This document shows, in pieces, positions 35,626 to 43,211 of a stretch of DNA of 44,785 nucleotides (positions within the stretch are counted from its first letter, which is position 1; every line of letters starts with the position of its first letter). Source of the DNA: an uncultured Bacilli bacterium (GTDB lineage: Bacteria > Bacillota_I > Bacilli_A > RF39 > UBA660); assembly GCA_947632205.1 (NCBI GenBank), contig CANROK010000004.1, forward strand, positions 1 to 44,785, written 5' to 3'. The position numbers and the translations under genes were made by a program. The notes under the pieces were generated by a model. The model saw nothing but the letters and a program-made list of their open reading frames with translations. It was not told where the DNA came from and did no database searches.

Positions 35626-35668
35626 CGTCGTTTTAATCCTTAAGACGGCGTAATTCATACGTGTCCCT
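35591..35668 (-). ncRNA. Antisense RNA, module 3 (putative antitoxin)
   Basis: Promoter TTGCTA (35703-35698), 17 bp, TATAAT (35680-35675) on the - strand. The middle of the RNA has diverged from copies 1 and 2, while the terminator hairpin and U5 (35595-35591) remain. The divergence could give specificity for its own module. Confidence 0.65.
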
Positions 35669-35674
35669 AACTAA

Positions 35675-35703
35675 ATTATATAATAAAAGTTTTAAGATAG
35701 CAA
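35675..35703 (-). promoter_or_regulatory. Antisense RNA promoter, module 3
   Basis: TTGCTA, 17 bp, TATAAT on the - strand; the -35 differs by one base from modules 1-2 because the repeat ends here. Confidence 0.7.
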
Positions 35704-35731
35704 CTTTTTAAATAGAAAAAAATTATTCTTT

Positions 35732-36277
35732 TTATTTCTTTGGTATTAAATAATCATTAATACCATATTTTTCTTCTTTAGTATCAAAAAATAAATCTTT
35801 ATGAGGAGTTCTATAAGTTAAAAAGATCATAAATAAATAAACAATAATCATAAAGATAATACTAATTGGTTTTTGATAGTTTATTTCATTTAATTTTTCT
35901 ATAAAGTAACCAATAACATTAACAATAAATATACTTATAAATAAAATAATAAAAGTTACAATCATGTTTTCACCAAAATTATAATAAATAGGTAAGAATA
36001 GAGTTAAATAAATAGGAATACTTATTAATGCTTTAGTAAATATTGTAATTAATAAATTATTGTGAGGAATATGCCATTTTTTTAATAATAAATATTCAAT
36101 TATCCCAAATAAAAGAAAAGTAGTATAAAGCATTTTCATATGTTCCCAAATACTTTCGTTTACCGGAAAAAAGATGGAAGTAAGAAAATTAGGAAAAACA
36201 TCATAACCAAAATGGGTAACAAAACAGAGAAGAAAAGTACCAATACTATTAACAATAATCATTTTCTTTAAATTCAA
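35732..36277 (-). CDS. DUF6512-like membrane protein
   Basis: A 181-aa protein with five predicted membrane helices. The segment FFPVNESIWEHMKMLYTTFLLFGIIEYLLL (about residues 36-66) carries the PVNES-WEH-K motif typical of DUF6512 proteins of Firmicutes. The function is unknown. The start codon is TTG at 36277, supported by GGTGAT 5 nt upstream; the next in-frame ATG is five codons in. It is the only confident - strand protein gene and lies tail-on to the toxin array and head-to-head with the TtcA-like gene. Confidence 0.8.
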   Translation of the reverse strand: MNLKKMIIVNSIGTFLLCFVTHFGYDVFPNFLTSIFFPVNESIWEHMKMLYTTFLLFGIIEYLLLKKWHIPHNNLLITIFTKALISIPIYLTLFLPIYYNFGENMIVTFIILFISIFIVNVIGYFIEKLNEINYQKPISIIFMIIVYLFMIFLTYRTPHKDLFFDTKEEKYGINDYLIPKK

Positions 36278-36309
36278 TTAAATCACCATATTAATAATAT
36301 ACATTATAA

Positions 36310-36338
36310 TTTTCAAAATATACTTCTTGTGATATAAT
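36310..36338 (+). promoter_or_regulatory. Promoter of the TtcA-like gene
   Basis: TTTTCA (36310-36315), 17 bp and TATAAT (36333-36338) with an extended TG just upstream. Confidence 0.55.
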
Positions 36339-36357
36339 TTAATTCGTTGGTGAAGTT

Positions 36358-37191
36358 ATGGAAAGATATCAAGAAATAGAAAGAAGCATAATTAAAAAAC
36401 ATCGTAAAGGTATATGGCGAGAATTTACTAAAGCTATAAAAGATTATGATTTAATTAAAGAAAATGATAATATCATGGTTTGTATAAGTGGTGGTAAAGA
36501 TTCTTTTTTGCTGGCTAAATGTATTCAAGAATTACAAAGACATGGTAAAATTTCTTTTAGTGCTCACTATGTTACAATGAATCCTGGTTATAATAAAGAA
36601 AATTATGATAAAATAGTTGAGAATGCTAAAATATTAAATATTCCGCTTGAAACATTTACAAGCGATATATTTGCTGTAGCTAGTAAAATGAATCCAGAAA
36701 ATCCTTGTTATCTTTGTGCAAGAATGCGAAGAGGCCACTTATATAGTAAAGCCCAAGAACTTGGCTGTAATAAAATTGCTTTAGGTCACCATTTTGATGA
36801 TGTTATTGAAACAACGCTTTTATCCATGTTTTATGGGGCTGAAGTAAAAACAATGATGCCAAAACTTCATAGCGATAATTTTAAAGGGATAGAACTTATA
36901 AGGCCAATGTATTTAATTAAAGAAAGTGATATTATTGCTTGGAAAAATAGTAATAATTTAACATTCATCAATTGCGCTTGTCCCTTAACTAGTAAAAAAC
37001 TAACTTGTGATGCTGAAACAGGTAAAAGAGAAGAAATGAAAAAATTAATAAAAATGCTTAGAAGTGAAAATAAAGGAATAGATAATAATATTTTTACTGC
37101 TCTAAATAATATAAATATGAATTGTATTTTAGGTTATAAAAAAGATGGTAAATATACAAGTTTTTTAGAAAACTATGATGAAGATAAATAA
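36358..37191 (+). CDS. TtcA-like PP-loop ATPase (tRNA thiolation family)
   Basis: An N-type ATP pyrophosphatase with the PP-loop SGGKDSF (from Ser44). NPCYLCARMRRGHLY (near residues 115-129) gives the CxxC pair, LGHHFDDVIETTLLSMFYG the conserved catalytic-face segment, and NCACPLTSKKLTCD further cysteines. Together they fit a 4Fe-4S-dependent tRNA 2-thiocytidine-type enzyme. In Firmicutes this branch is common but its exact tRNA target is less certain. Length is 277 aa. The SUF operon for cluster assembly lies directly downstream. SD is GGTGAAG. Confidence 0.85.
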   Translation: MERYQEIERSIIKKHRKGIWREFTKAIKDYDLIKENDNIMVCISGGKDSFLLAKCIQELQRHGKISFSAHYVTMNPGYNKENYDKIVENAKILNIPLETFTSDIFAVASKMNPENPCYLCARMRRGHLYSKAQELGCNKIALGHHFDDVIETTLLSMFYGAEVKTMMPKLHSDNFKGIELIRPMYLIKESDIIAWKNSNNLTFINCACPLTSKKLTCDAETGKREEMKKLIKMLRSENKGIDNNIFTALNNINMNCILGYKKDGKYTSFLENYDEDK

Positions 37192-37205
37192 TCTTCATTT
37201 TTTTT
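37178..37205 (+). terminator. Terminator after the TtcA-like gene
   Basis: An 8-bp stem, ATGAAGAT/ATCTTCAT, has a 5-nt loop and T7 or longer. Confidence 0.85.
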
Positions 37206-37213
37206 AACATAAA

Positions 37214-37242
37214 TTTACATAATTATTGATAAGTGTTATAAT
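37214..37242 (+). promoter_or_regulatory. Promoter of the SUF operon
   Basis: TTTACA (37214-37219), 17 bp and a perfect TATAAT (37237-37242), 16 nt before the sufC ATG. Confidence 0.7.
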
Positions 37243-37258
37243 TTAGTCGGTGGTTTTT

Positions 37259-38020
37259 ATGTTAACATTCGAAAACTTTAGTTTAAAAGTTAATGATAAA
37301 GAGTTATTTAATAATTTAAATTTAAAAATAAATGATGGAGAAATTCATGTTTTAATGGGCCAAAATGGTGTTGGTAAAAGTAGTATTGCTAAGGCATTAA
37401 TGGGAGATAGTAATTATCAAGTAGAGGGTAAAATTATATATAATAATGAAGATATTACTAATTTAAGTATTTATGAAAGAAGTAAAAGAGGTATTTATTT
37501 ACTTAATCAATCTCCAATGCAAATTGAAGGAGTTACTAATGCTGAAATGTTAAGAGCAGCTCTTTCTAGTGATACTAAAACGCCACTTAATATTTTAAAG
37601 TTTAATAAAGAATTAGAAAGTATATGTGAAAGTTTAGAATTAGATAAAAGTTTTATTCATAGAGAAATAAATGTTGGTTGTTCTGGTGGTGAAAGAAAAA
37701 AAATAGAACTTATGCATATGTGGATGTTAAAACCATCTTTAATAATTCTTGATGAAATAGATTCAGGATTAGATGTTGATGCTATTAAAATAGTTAGTAA
37801 TTCGTTAAAAAAATATTATGAAACATATAAACCAATAATGCTTATTATTACACATTCAGCAACTTTAATTAATAATTTTGATAATTATTTTGTACATTTA
37901 TTAAATAATAAAAAAATAGTTAAATCAGGAGATAAAACTTTAGCCAAAGAAATATTAAGTAAAGGATTTAAAGAATTATCTAATACATTTGCTATAAGTG
38001 AGAATTTGGAAAATGAATAA
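37259..38020 (+). CDS. sufC: Fe-S cluster assembly ATPase SufC
   Basis: ABC-type ATPase that drives the SufB/SufD scaffold. Walker A is MGQNGVGKSS, the Q-loop region LLNQSPMQIEGVT, the signature CSGGERKK and Walker B LIILDEIDSGLDVDA, followed by the switch His in ITHSA. VSNSLK and ILSKGFKEL are as in the family. The longest frame starts at GTG 37250, but that codon lies inside the GGTGG SD, so ATG 37259 is used (253 aa). The next gene overlaps its end by 8 nt. Confidence 0.93.
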   Translation: MLTFENFSLKVNDKELFNNLNLKINDGEIHVLMGQNGVGKSSIAKALMGDSNYQVEGKIIYNNEDITNLSIYERSKRGIYLLNQSPMQIEGVTNAEMLRAALSSDTKTPLNILKFNKELESICESLELDKSFIHREINVGCSGGERKKIELMHMWMLKPSLIILDEIDSGLDVDAIKIVSNSLKKYYETYKPIMLIITHSATLINNFDNYFVHLLNNKKIVKSGDKTLAKEILSKGFKELSNTFAISENLENE

Positions 38021-38663
38021 ATTATTAGTGAGTGATATTATTGATTTAAATAATGATATTTGTGTATTAGAATGTCAAAGTGATAAATTAAAAATAAAGA
38101 GTAATGGTAATTGTACAATATATTTAATAAATCAAAATATAAATAATTTAGATATTTTAGTTAATGATAATAGTAGTATAAAAGTATATATGATTAATAA
38201 AAATGTTAATAATAATATCTTAATTAACATTATTGAAGGTAATAATACTAATGTTGATTTTAGATATACCTATATAAATTATAATGATTATATGTGTACT
38301 ATTAATAATGAAATAAATGGTGATGATAATCATTCTAATATTAATATTAGAAATATTAGTAAGAATGGTTTAAGTAAAAGTATAATAAATGTTTATATTA
38401 AAAATAAAACTAAAAATAATATTGGTTTAGAAGATTTAAAAGGAATAAATGATGGTGGGTTTGTTCATATAGAACCAAATATTATATGTTTAAGTAATGA
38501 AGTAGAAGCTAATCATTTAACTACGATTGGTAGTATCGATAAAGATTCACTTAATTATTTATTAAGTAAAGGTATAGATGAAGAAAATGCTAAAGAGTTA
38601 CTATTAAAGGGCTTTGTTTATAGTAATATGGATGATTATATAAAGAGTATGGAGGTGATTTAA
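38013..38663 (+). CDS. sufD: Short SufB/SufD-like scaffold protein
   Basis: A 216-aa protein, about half the normal SufB/SufD length. The N-terminal half forms short beta repeats rich in Asn and Ile (LKIKSNGNCTIYLINQN, IKVYMINKN), the beta-helix core. The C-terminal half is recognisable: GGFVHIEPNIICLSNEVEANHLTTIGSID, then LNYLLSKGIDEENAKELLLKGF. By alignment from memory, Cys159 sits at the place of E. coli SufB Cys405 and His168 at that of SufD His360, both needed for cluster assembly. No other SufB/SufD gene is in the window. One protein may therefore form a homodimeric scaffold. Choosing sufD over sufB is arbitrary. It overlaps sufC by 8 nt and sufS by 1 nt. Confidence 0.82.
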   Translation: MNKLLVSDIIDLNNDICVLECQSDKLKIKSNGNCTIYLINQNINNLDILVNDNSSIKVYMINKNVNNNILINIIEGNNTNVDFRYTYINYNDYMCTINNEINGDDNHSNINIRNISKNGLSKSIINVYIKNKTKNNIGLEDLKGINDGGFVHIEPNIICLSNEVEANHLTTIGSIDKDSLNYLLSKGIDEENAKELLLKGFVYSNMDDYIKSMEVI

Positions 38664-39859
38664 TGCATAGAGAAGATTTTCCTATGTTAAAGCAAGATAT
38701 TATTTATTTAGATAATGGTGCTACTAGTTTAAAACCAAAATCTGTGATTGCTAAAACTGTGGATTATTATGAGAATTATAGTGCTAATGCTCACAGGGGT
38801 GATTATGATATTTCATATAAAGTTGATTTAGAATATGAAAATACAAGAGATTTAGTTAAAGAATTTATTAATGCTAAAAGAAAAGAAGAAATTGTTTTTA
38901 CAAGTGGAACAACTGATAGTTTAAATTTAATAGTTAATGGATTTTTTAAAAATTATCTTGAACAAGGTGATGAAATAATTTTAACTAAGACAGAACATGC
39001 CTCAAATATTATGCCTTGGTTTAGAATTGCAGGTTTAACTGGTGCTGTTATTAAATATATTCCTTTAGATGATAATCATTTTGTAACTTTAGATAATTTA
39101 AAAAAAGTTGTTACTCCAAATACAAAAGTAATTAGTTTAGCTGAAATTACCAATGTGGTAGGAGATAAAAGACCAATTAAAGAGATAACTAAATTTGCTC
39201 ATGAAAATGATATCTTTGTTGTTGTAGATGGTGCGCAAAGTGTTCCTCATATTAAAGTTGATGTTAGTGATACTGATATTGATTTTCTTGCTTTTTCAGC
39301 TCATAAAATGTTAGGACCAACTGGGGTAGGTGTTATGTATGCTAAATATGAACTTATGCAAAATATTGAACCAGTTAATTTAGGTGGAGGAATGAATGAA
39401 TCATTTGAAAGTCCATCGAAAATGGTTTTAAAAGAAGTGCCAACTAGATTTGAAGCTGGTACTCCCAATATTGCTGGTGTTATTGCCTTTGGTGAATGTA
39501 TTAAATATTTAAATAAAGTTGGAATGGATAAAATAGAAGAATATGAAAAAGAATTAAGAAATTATTTAATTGAAAAATTAATTAATATTCCTCATATTGA
39601 TATTTTAAATATTGAGGCAGATTCAGGAATAGTTGCTTTTAATGTTGATGGTATATTTTCTGAAGATGTAGCTTATTATTTAAATAAATATGGTATTTGT
39701 GTAAGAGCAGGTAACCATTGTGCAAAACTTACTAAAGATATTTTAGGAGTAGCAAATTCCATAAGAGTAAGTTTATATTTTTATAATACTGAATCAGAGA
39801 TTGATAGTTTAGTTGAGTTATTAAAAGATAAAGATAAAATAATTAAAGAAATGTTATAA
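38663..39859 (+). CDS. sufS: Cysteine desulfurase SufS
   Basis: PLP enzyme that takes sulfur from cysteine for Fe-S cluster assembly. The group II signature is clear: YLDNGATSLKPKSV near the start, ANAHRGDYD, EIVFTSGTTDSLN, TEHASNIMPW, VDGAQSVPH, the PLP Lys in FSAHKMLGPTG (about residue 215), FEAGTPNIAG, and the active-site Cys in VRAGNHCAKL (about residue 353). Length is 398 aa. ATG overlaps the previous stop (TAATG). It is followed by two hairpins before sufU. Confidence 0.96.
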   Translation: MHREDFPMLKQDIIYLDNGATSLKPKSVIAKTVDYYENYSANAHRGDYDISYKVDLEYENTRDLVKEFINAKRKEEIVFTSGTTDSLNLIVNGFFKNYLEQGDEIILTKTEHASNIMPWFRIAGLTGAVIKYIPLDDNHFVTLDNLKKVVTPNTKVISLAEITNVVGDKRPIKEITKFAHENDIFVVVDGAQSVPHIKVDVSDTDIDFLAFSAHKMLGPTGVGVMYAKYELMQNIEPVNLGGGMNESFESPSKMVLKEVPTRFEAGTPNIAGVIAFGECIKYLNKVGMDKIEEYEKELRNYLIEKLINIPHIDILNIEADSGIVAFNVDGIFSEDVAYYLNKYGICVRAGNHCAKLTKDILGVANSIRVSLYFYNTESEIDSLVELLKDKDKIIKEML

Positions 39860-39882
39860 AGAAGTAGCGATACTTCTTTTTA
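39859..39882 (+). terminator. Terminator-like hairpin between sufS and sufU
   Basis: An 8-bp stem, AAGAAGTA/TACTTCTT, has a GCGA tetraloop and T5, inside the operon; it could attenuate sufU. Confidence 0.7.
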
Positions 39883-39887
39883 TATTG

Positions 39888-39913
39888 ACTTTAAAGTAGT
39901 TTTGCTTTAAAGT
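39888..39913 (+). promoter_or_regulatory. Inverted repeat before sufU
   Basis: ACTTTAAAG (39888-39896) and CTTTAAAGT (39905-39913) form a perfect 9-bp inverted repeat, 22 nt before the sufU ATG. It could be an operator or an RNA hairpin. Confidence 0.5.
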
Positions 39914-39934
39914 TATTAAGGAAAGCGTGAAATT

Positions 39935-40372
39935 ATGGATAAAGAATTAGGAAGAGAAATAATACTTGAGAATTTTAGCCATCCCATTAATAAAGAAGAA
40001 GTAAATGATTCCAATTATAATAAAGTAAATAGTAGAAATCCCAATTGTATTGATAATTTGGATATTTATATTTTATTTGAAGATAATAAAATAAAAGATA
40101 TTAAATTTATGGGGGAAGCTTGTGCTATATCTACGGCTTCAACTTCAATAATGATTAAAAATTTAATTGGTATGAATATTGCTGATGCTAAAAAATATAT
40201 TAATAATTTTTATCATATGTGTAATGAAGAAGAATATGATGAAGATATACTTAATGAAGGACTAGCTTTTCAAGATATTTATAAACAAAGTAATAGAAAA
40301 AATTGTGCATTACTTCCTTATAAAGGCATTTTAAAAGCTATAGAAGAATACGAGGATAAAAATGATAGATAA
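39935..40372 (+). CDS. sufU: Fe-S assembly sulfur-transfer protein SufU
   Basis: Zinc-dependent partner that accepts sulfur from SufS. The Zn ligands are visible: NPNCID (Cys and Asp two residues on, where many have NPxCGD), MGEACAISTASTSIM (Cys) and RKNCALLPY (Cys). Length is 145 aa. It follows sufS after two hairpins, and its last 11 nt overlap the next gene. No sufB follows, unlike most Firmicutes SUF operons. Confidence 0.92.
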   Translation: MDKELGREIILENFSHPINKEEVNDSNYNKVNSRNPNCIDNLDIYILFEDNKIKDIKFMGEACAISTASTSIMIKNLIGMNIADAKKYINNFYHMCNEEEYDEDILNEGLAFQDIYKQSNRKNCALLPYKGILKAIEEYEDKNDR

Positions 40373-40793
40373 AACAAAATTAATAGTATGTAGTTGTGTT
40401 AGTGCTATCGTTATGTTAGAAACAGCAGTTGGTTTATATAAAAATGATAAAAAAACTAATCATGAAGAAGAATTATGTTTTATAACCAAAATTACAAATA
40501 ATTTAAATCATCAAATGAACGCAATTAAAAATGGTAATTCTGATGTTAAAAAAGTTGAGTATATTAAAGATTATGAAGATATGGAATATTATACTTGTAA
40601 GTATGATGAAAATGGTAATTTAATAAAAGAAGATGTAACGAGAATACCTACTTTAGATGGTTTAAAATTAGATAGCGAAAATATTATAATGGGTATTTTA
40701 AAAGAGAAATATCCAGCTTTAAAAATATATTATATGGATAAAGATATGTTTGTAACAGAAGAAAAAGTATTAAAATTAGAAAAGAAATATTAA
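40362..40793 (+). CDS. Membrane-anchored protein of unknown function
   Basis: A 143-aa protein with one hydrophobic segment at residues 7-25 (LIVCSCVSAIVMLETAVGLY) and a soluble domain containing EYYTCKYDENGNLIKEDVTRIPTLDG and IIMGILKEKYPALKIYYMDKD. No family is recognised. It starts inside the end of sufU (11-nt overlap) behind ACGAGGA, so it is translated with the SUF operon although no link to Fe-S chemistry is visible. The next gene, a repeat protein, has a separate promoter. Confidence 0.75.
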   Translation: MIDKTKLIVCSCVSAIVMLETAVGLYKNDKKTNHEEELCFITKITNNLNHQMNAIKNGNSDVKKVEYIKDYEDMEYYTCKYDENGNLIKEDVTRIPTLDGLKLDSENIIMGILKEKYPALKIYYMDKDMFVTEEKVLKLEKKY

Positions 40794-40813
40794 TTGAATA
40801 TTTTATAGTTAGT

Positions 40814-40852
40814 GTCAACAAAATTGACGAAAATTGACATTTATGCTATAAT
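40814..40852 (+). promoter_or_regulatory. Promoter with overlapping inverted repeat, before the repeat protein
   Basis: TTGACG (40824-40829), 17 bp and TATAAT (40847-40852) with extended TG. An inverted repeat GTCAA-N5-TTGAC (40814-40828) covers the -35, with a third TTGAC at 40834-40838; it looks like an operator. Confidence 0.65.
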
Positions 40853-40886
40853 AATAGCGTTTTCTAAAAGAAGGGGGAAAAATAAA

Positions 40887-41600
40887 ATGCAAGAAAAAGA
40901 TTTAGTAAAAGAAGAATTATTAGAAGTAGAAAAGAAAGAAAAAGAGTCAAGAAATAAGATTCCATATAAACTAATAATATCTATGTTAGCATTTAGTTTA
41001 TTATGGAGTACATTAGCTGTTAGATCATCAGTAGACGAACATTTAGATAAAAAGCAAAAGCAAGAAGAACTTTGGAATATGTATATTAATGCAGCATCTA
41101 AGGTAGTATATACGGAATATGTGGAACCAGAATATAATTTACCAGAAGGATATATTTTGGCTACAGTTGATGATGAATTAGTTGGAGTAAAAAGTGATTT
41201 TATAATAGAGCCATATTGTACAGTACCAAATGGGTATCTTTTAACTAATATTGATGGTAAAAAAGTTGGCATAAAAGGTGATGAAATTATAGAACCAGAT
41301 TATAAATTACCAGATGGATATATTTTGGCTATAGTTAATGATGAAGTAGTTGGTGTAAAGAGTGATTCTATAATAAAACCTTATTATACAGCACCAGAAG
41401 GTTATGTTTTGCAAAGTGTTGGTGGAGGGTTAATTGCAGTAAAGATTGATTCCATAAGGAAACCAGCAGCACCAGAAGGTTATGTTTTACAAAATGTTGG
41501 TGGAGGGTTTATTGCTGTAAAAATCGATTCCATAAGGAAACCAGTAGCGCCAGAAGGATATGTTTTAACAAATGACAACAAATTAGTTAGAATTAAGTAA
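40887..41600 (+). CDS. Membrane protein with six tandem PxGY repeats
   Basis: The ATG at 40887 has a strong SD (GAAGGGGG) and lies downstream of the promoter; a longer frame from 40812 would start before the promoter and is rejected. The product has 237 aa: a charged start (EKDLVKEELLEVEKKEKE), a membrane helix at 29-45, a charged helix, then six repeats beginning at residues 86, 114, 142, 170, 196 and 222. Three are 28 aa (P-x-G-Y-I/L-L...VGVKSD-x-I-I-x-P) and two are 26 aa and nearly identical (PEGYVLQ-V-GGG-IAVKIDSIRKP), with a short last one. The repeats probably form outward beta hairpins. The function is unknown. Confidence 0.8.
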   Translation: MQEKDLVKEELLEVEKKEKESRNKIPYKLIISMLAFSLLWSTLAVRSSVDEHLDKKQKQEELWNMYINAASKVVYTEYVEPEYNLPEGYILATVDDELVGVKSDFIIEPYCTVPNGYLLTNIDGKKVGIKGDEIIEPDYKLPDGYILAIVNDEVVGVKSDSIIKPYYTAPEGYVLQSVGGGLIAVKIDSIRKPAAPEGYVLQNVGGGFIAVKIDSIRKPVAPEGYVLTNDNKLVRIK

Positions 41601-41620
41601 AAAATTAATTGATTAGTTTA

Positions 41621-41646
41621 AAAGATAGAGAAATCTATCTTTTTTT
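41621..41646 (+). terminator. Terminator after the repeat protein
   Basis: A 9-bp stem, AAAGATAGA/TCTATCTTT, has a GAAA tetraloop and a T-run. Confidence 0.85.
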
Positions 41647-41695
41647 AATGGAGTATGTTATAATAAGCAAGTAAAAAGGCGAGGAGTATTAAATT

Positions 41696-43168
41696 ATGAG
41701 AGAATTTAGTGAACAAGAATTAGTAAGAAGAGAAAAATTAAATAGTATAAAAGAATATACTAATCCATATCCTGAAAGATTTGAAAGAAATTATGAATTA
41801 AAAGACGCGATGAATTTACCTGATGAAACTAAAAATGTTAAAGTTGCAGGTCGTATTGTTTCAATGCGTAAAATGGGTAAGATGGCATTCTTAGTTTTAC
41901 AAGATATAGAAGGTAGAATTCAAGTATCAGTAAAACTTGATTTAGTTGGTGAAGATGCCTATGAACATTTTAAGAAAGATTATGATCTAGGTGATTTTAT
42001 GGGTGTTCGTGGAGAAGTATTTACTACTCATACTGGTGAAAAAACAATTAGAGCTGAAGAAATAACATTCTTAGGTAAAGCTTTAAAAGTACTTCCTGAA
42101 AAATTCCATGGTTTAACTGATCAAGAGTTAATATATCGTAATCGTTATGTAGATTTAATTACTAATGAAAAAAGTAGAGAAGTATTCTTACTTAGAAGTA
42201 AATTTATTCAAGAGTTAAGAAAATACTTAAATGATTTAGGATATATTGAAATAGAAACACCAATTTTAAATATGAAAGCTAGTGGTGCAACGGCAAAACC
42301 ATTTATAGCTCATCATAATGCTTTAGATATGGATGTATATTTAAGAATAGCTCCAGAAACTTATTTAAAAAGAGCAGTAGTTGGTGGTTTTACAAAAGTT
42401 TTTGAAATAGCTAGATGTTTTAGAAATGAAGGAATGGATGCCTCTCACTTACAAGATTTTACGATGATTGAAGGATATGGAGCATATTTAAATTATAAAG
42501 ATAATATGATTCTTTTAAGAAATATGTTACAAACTATAATTAAAAATCTTTTTGGTACATTAGAAATTAATGTTGGGGATAAAGTTGTAGATTTATCTGG
42601 AGAATGGCCTAGTGTATCATTTAGAGATTTAATATTAAAATATAGTGATATAGATATTAAAAAATTTGATACTAAAGAAAGTTTACTTGCAGAAATTAAA
42701 AATAAAAATATAGTAATTGAAAGTGAAACACCACTTGAAGATTTAGGATATGGTAATTTAGTTGACCAATTATATAAAAAGGTGGCAAGACCAAATATTG
42801 TTGAACCAATCTTTTTAACAGAACATCCAATTAGTTTATCACCACTTGCTAGAGCTAATGATGATAACAAAGAATTAACTGATAGATTCCAATTAGTTAT
42901 TAATGGTGCTGAAATAATCAATGCTTATTCTGAATTAGTTGATCCACAAGAACAAGAAAAAAGATTACTTGAACAAGCAAGATTAAAAGATAATGGTGAT
43001 GAAGAAGCAATGCCTATGGACTATGACTATATTGAAGCAATGGAATATGGTATGCCACCAATAAGTGGATGGGGTATGGGTATTGATAGGATTATACAAC
43101 TTCTTACAAATAGTGAAAATATTAAAGATGTTGTTATGTTCCCACTTATGAAGCCAGAAAATAAATAA
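41696..43168 (+). CDS. lysS: Lysyl-tRNA synthetase, class II
   Basis: Charges tRNA-Lys. The N-terminal OB-fold anticodon-binding domain covers about residues 55-145 (VKVAGRIVSMRKMGKMAFLVLQD). The catalytic core has FHGLTDQELIYRNRYVDLI, motif 1 (YIEIETPILNMKASGATAKPF), motif 2 (FEIARCFRNEGMDASHLQDFTMIEGY) and motif 3 (GWGMGIDRIIQLLT). Length is 490 aa. TATAAT at 41659-41664 with an extended TG is the likely -10. SD is CGAGGAG. No T-box leader is present. trpS follows 43 nt later. Confidence 0.97.
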   Translation: MREFSEQELVRREKLNSIKEYTNPYPERFERNYELKDAMNLPDETKNVKVAGRIVSMRKMGKMAFLVLQDIEGRIQVSVKLDLVGEDAYEHFKKDYDLGDFMGVRGEVFTTHTGEKTIRAEEITFLGKALKVLPEKFHGLTDQELIYRNRYVDLITNEKSREVFLLRSKFIQELRKYLNDLGYIEIETPILNMKASGATAKPFIAHHNALDMDVYLRIAPETYLKRAVVGGFTKVFEIARCFRNEGMDASHLQDFTMIEGYGAYLNYKDNMILLRNMLQTIIKNLFGTLEINVGDKVVDLSGEWPSVSFRDLILKYSDIDIKKFDTKESLLAEIKNKNIVIESETPLEDLGYGNLVDQLYKKVARPNIVEPIFLTEHPISLSPLARANDDNKELTDRFQLVINGAEIINAYSELVDPQEQEKRLLEQARLKDNGDEEAMPMDYDYIEAMEYGMPPISGWGMGIDRIIQLLTNSENIKDVVMFPLMKPENK

Positions 43169-43211
43169 TAAATATATTTTAGAAAAAAATCTAAAGAAAA
43201 GAGGAGGTTAT

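Larger units (their letters stand above)
34704..35680 (+). repeat. Tandem array of three ~340-bp toxin/antisense modules
   Basis: Units begin at 34704, 35045 and 35381 (spacing 341 and 336 bp), each opening with the same 21-bp box (CGACAAAATAAG then ACAAAAGAT). Each unit holds a + promoter, leader, 36-codon ORF, convergent - strand promoter and short antisense RNA. The units are highly similar throughout. The array starts 2 nt after ylbE and fills the gap to the - strand DUF6512 gene. Confidence 0.9.

Noticed and set aside
34704-35680. CRISPR array or plain satellite repeat
   Set aside because: Units of about 340 bp contain promoters and a conserved ORF; there are no short repeats with unique spacers.
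41601-43211. T-box riboswitches before lysS and trpS
   Set aside because: The lysS leader is under 40 nt after the -10 and the lysS-trpS gap is 43 nt, too short for a T-box; no AGGGUGG-type box is visible.
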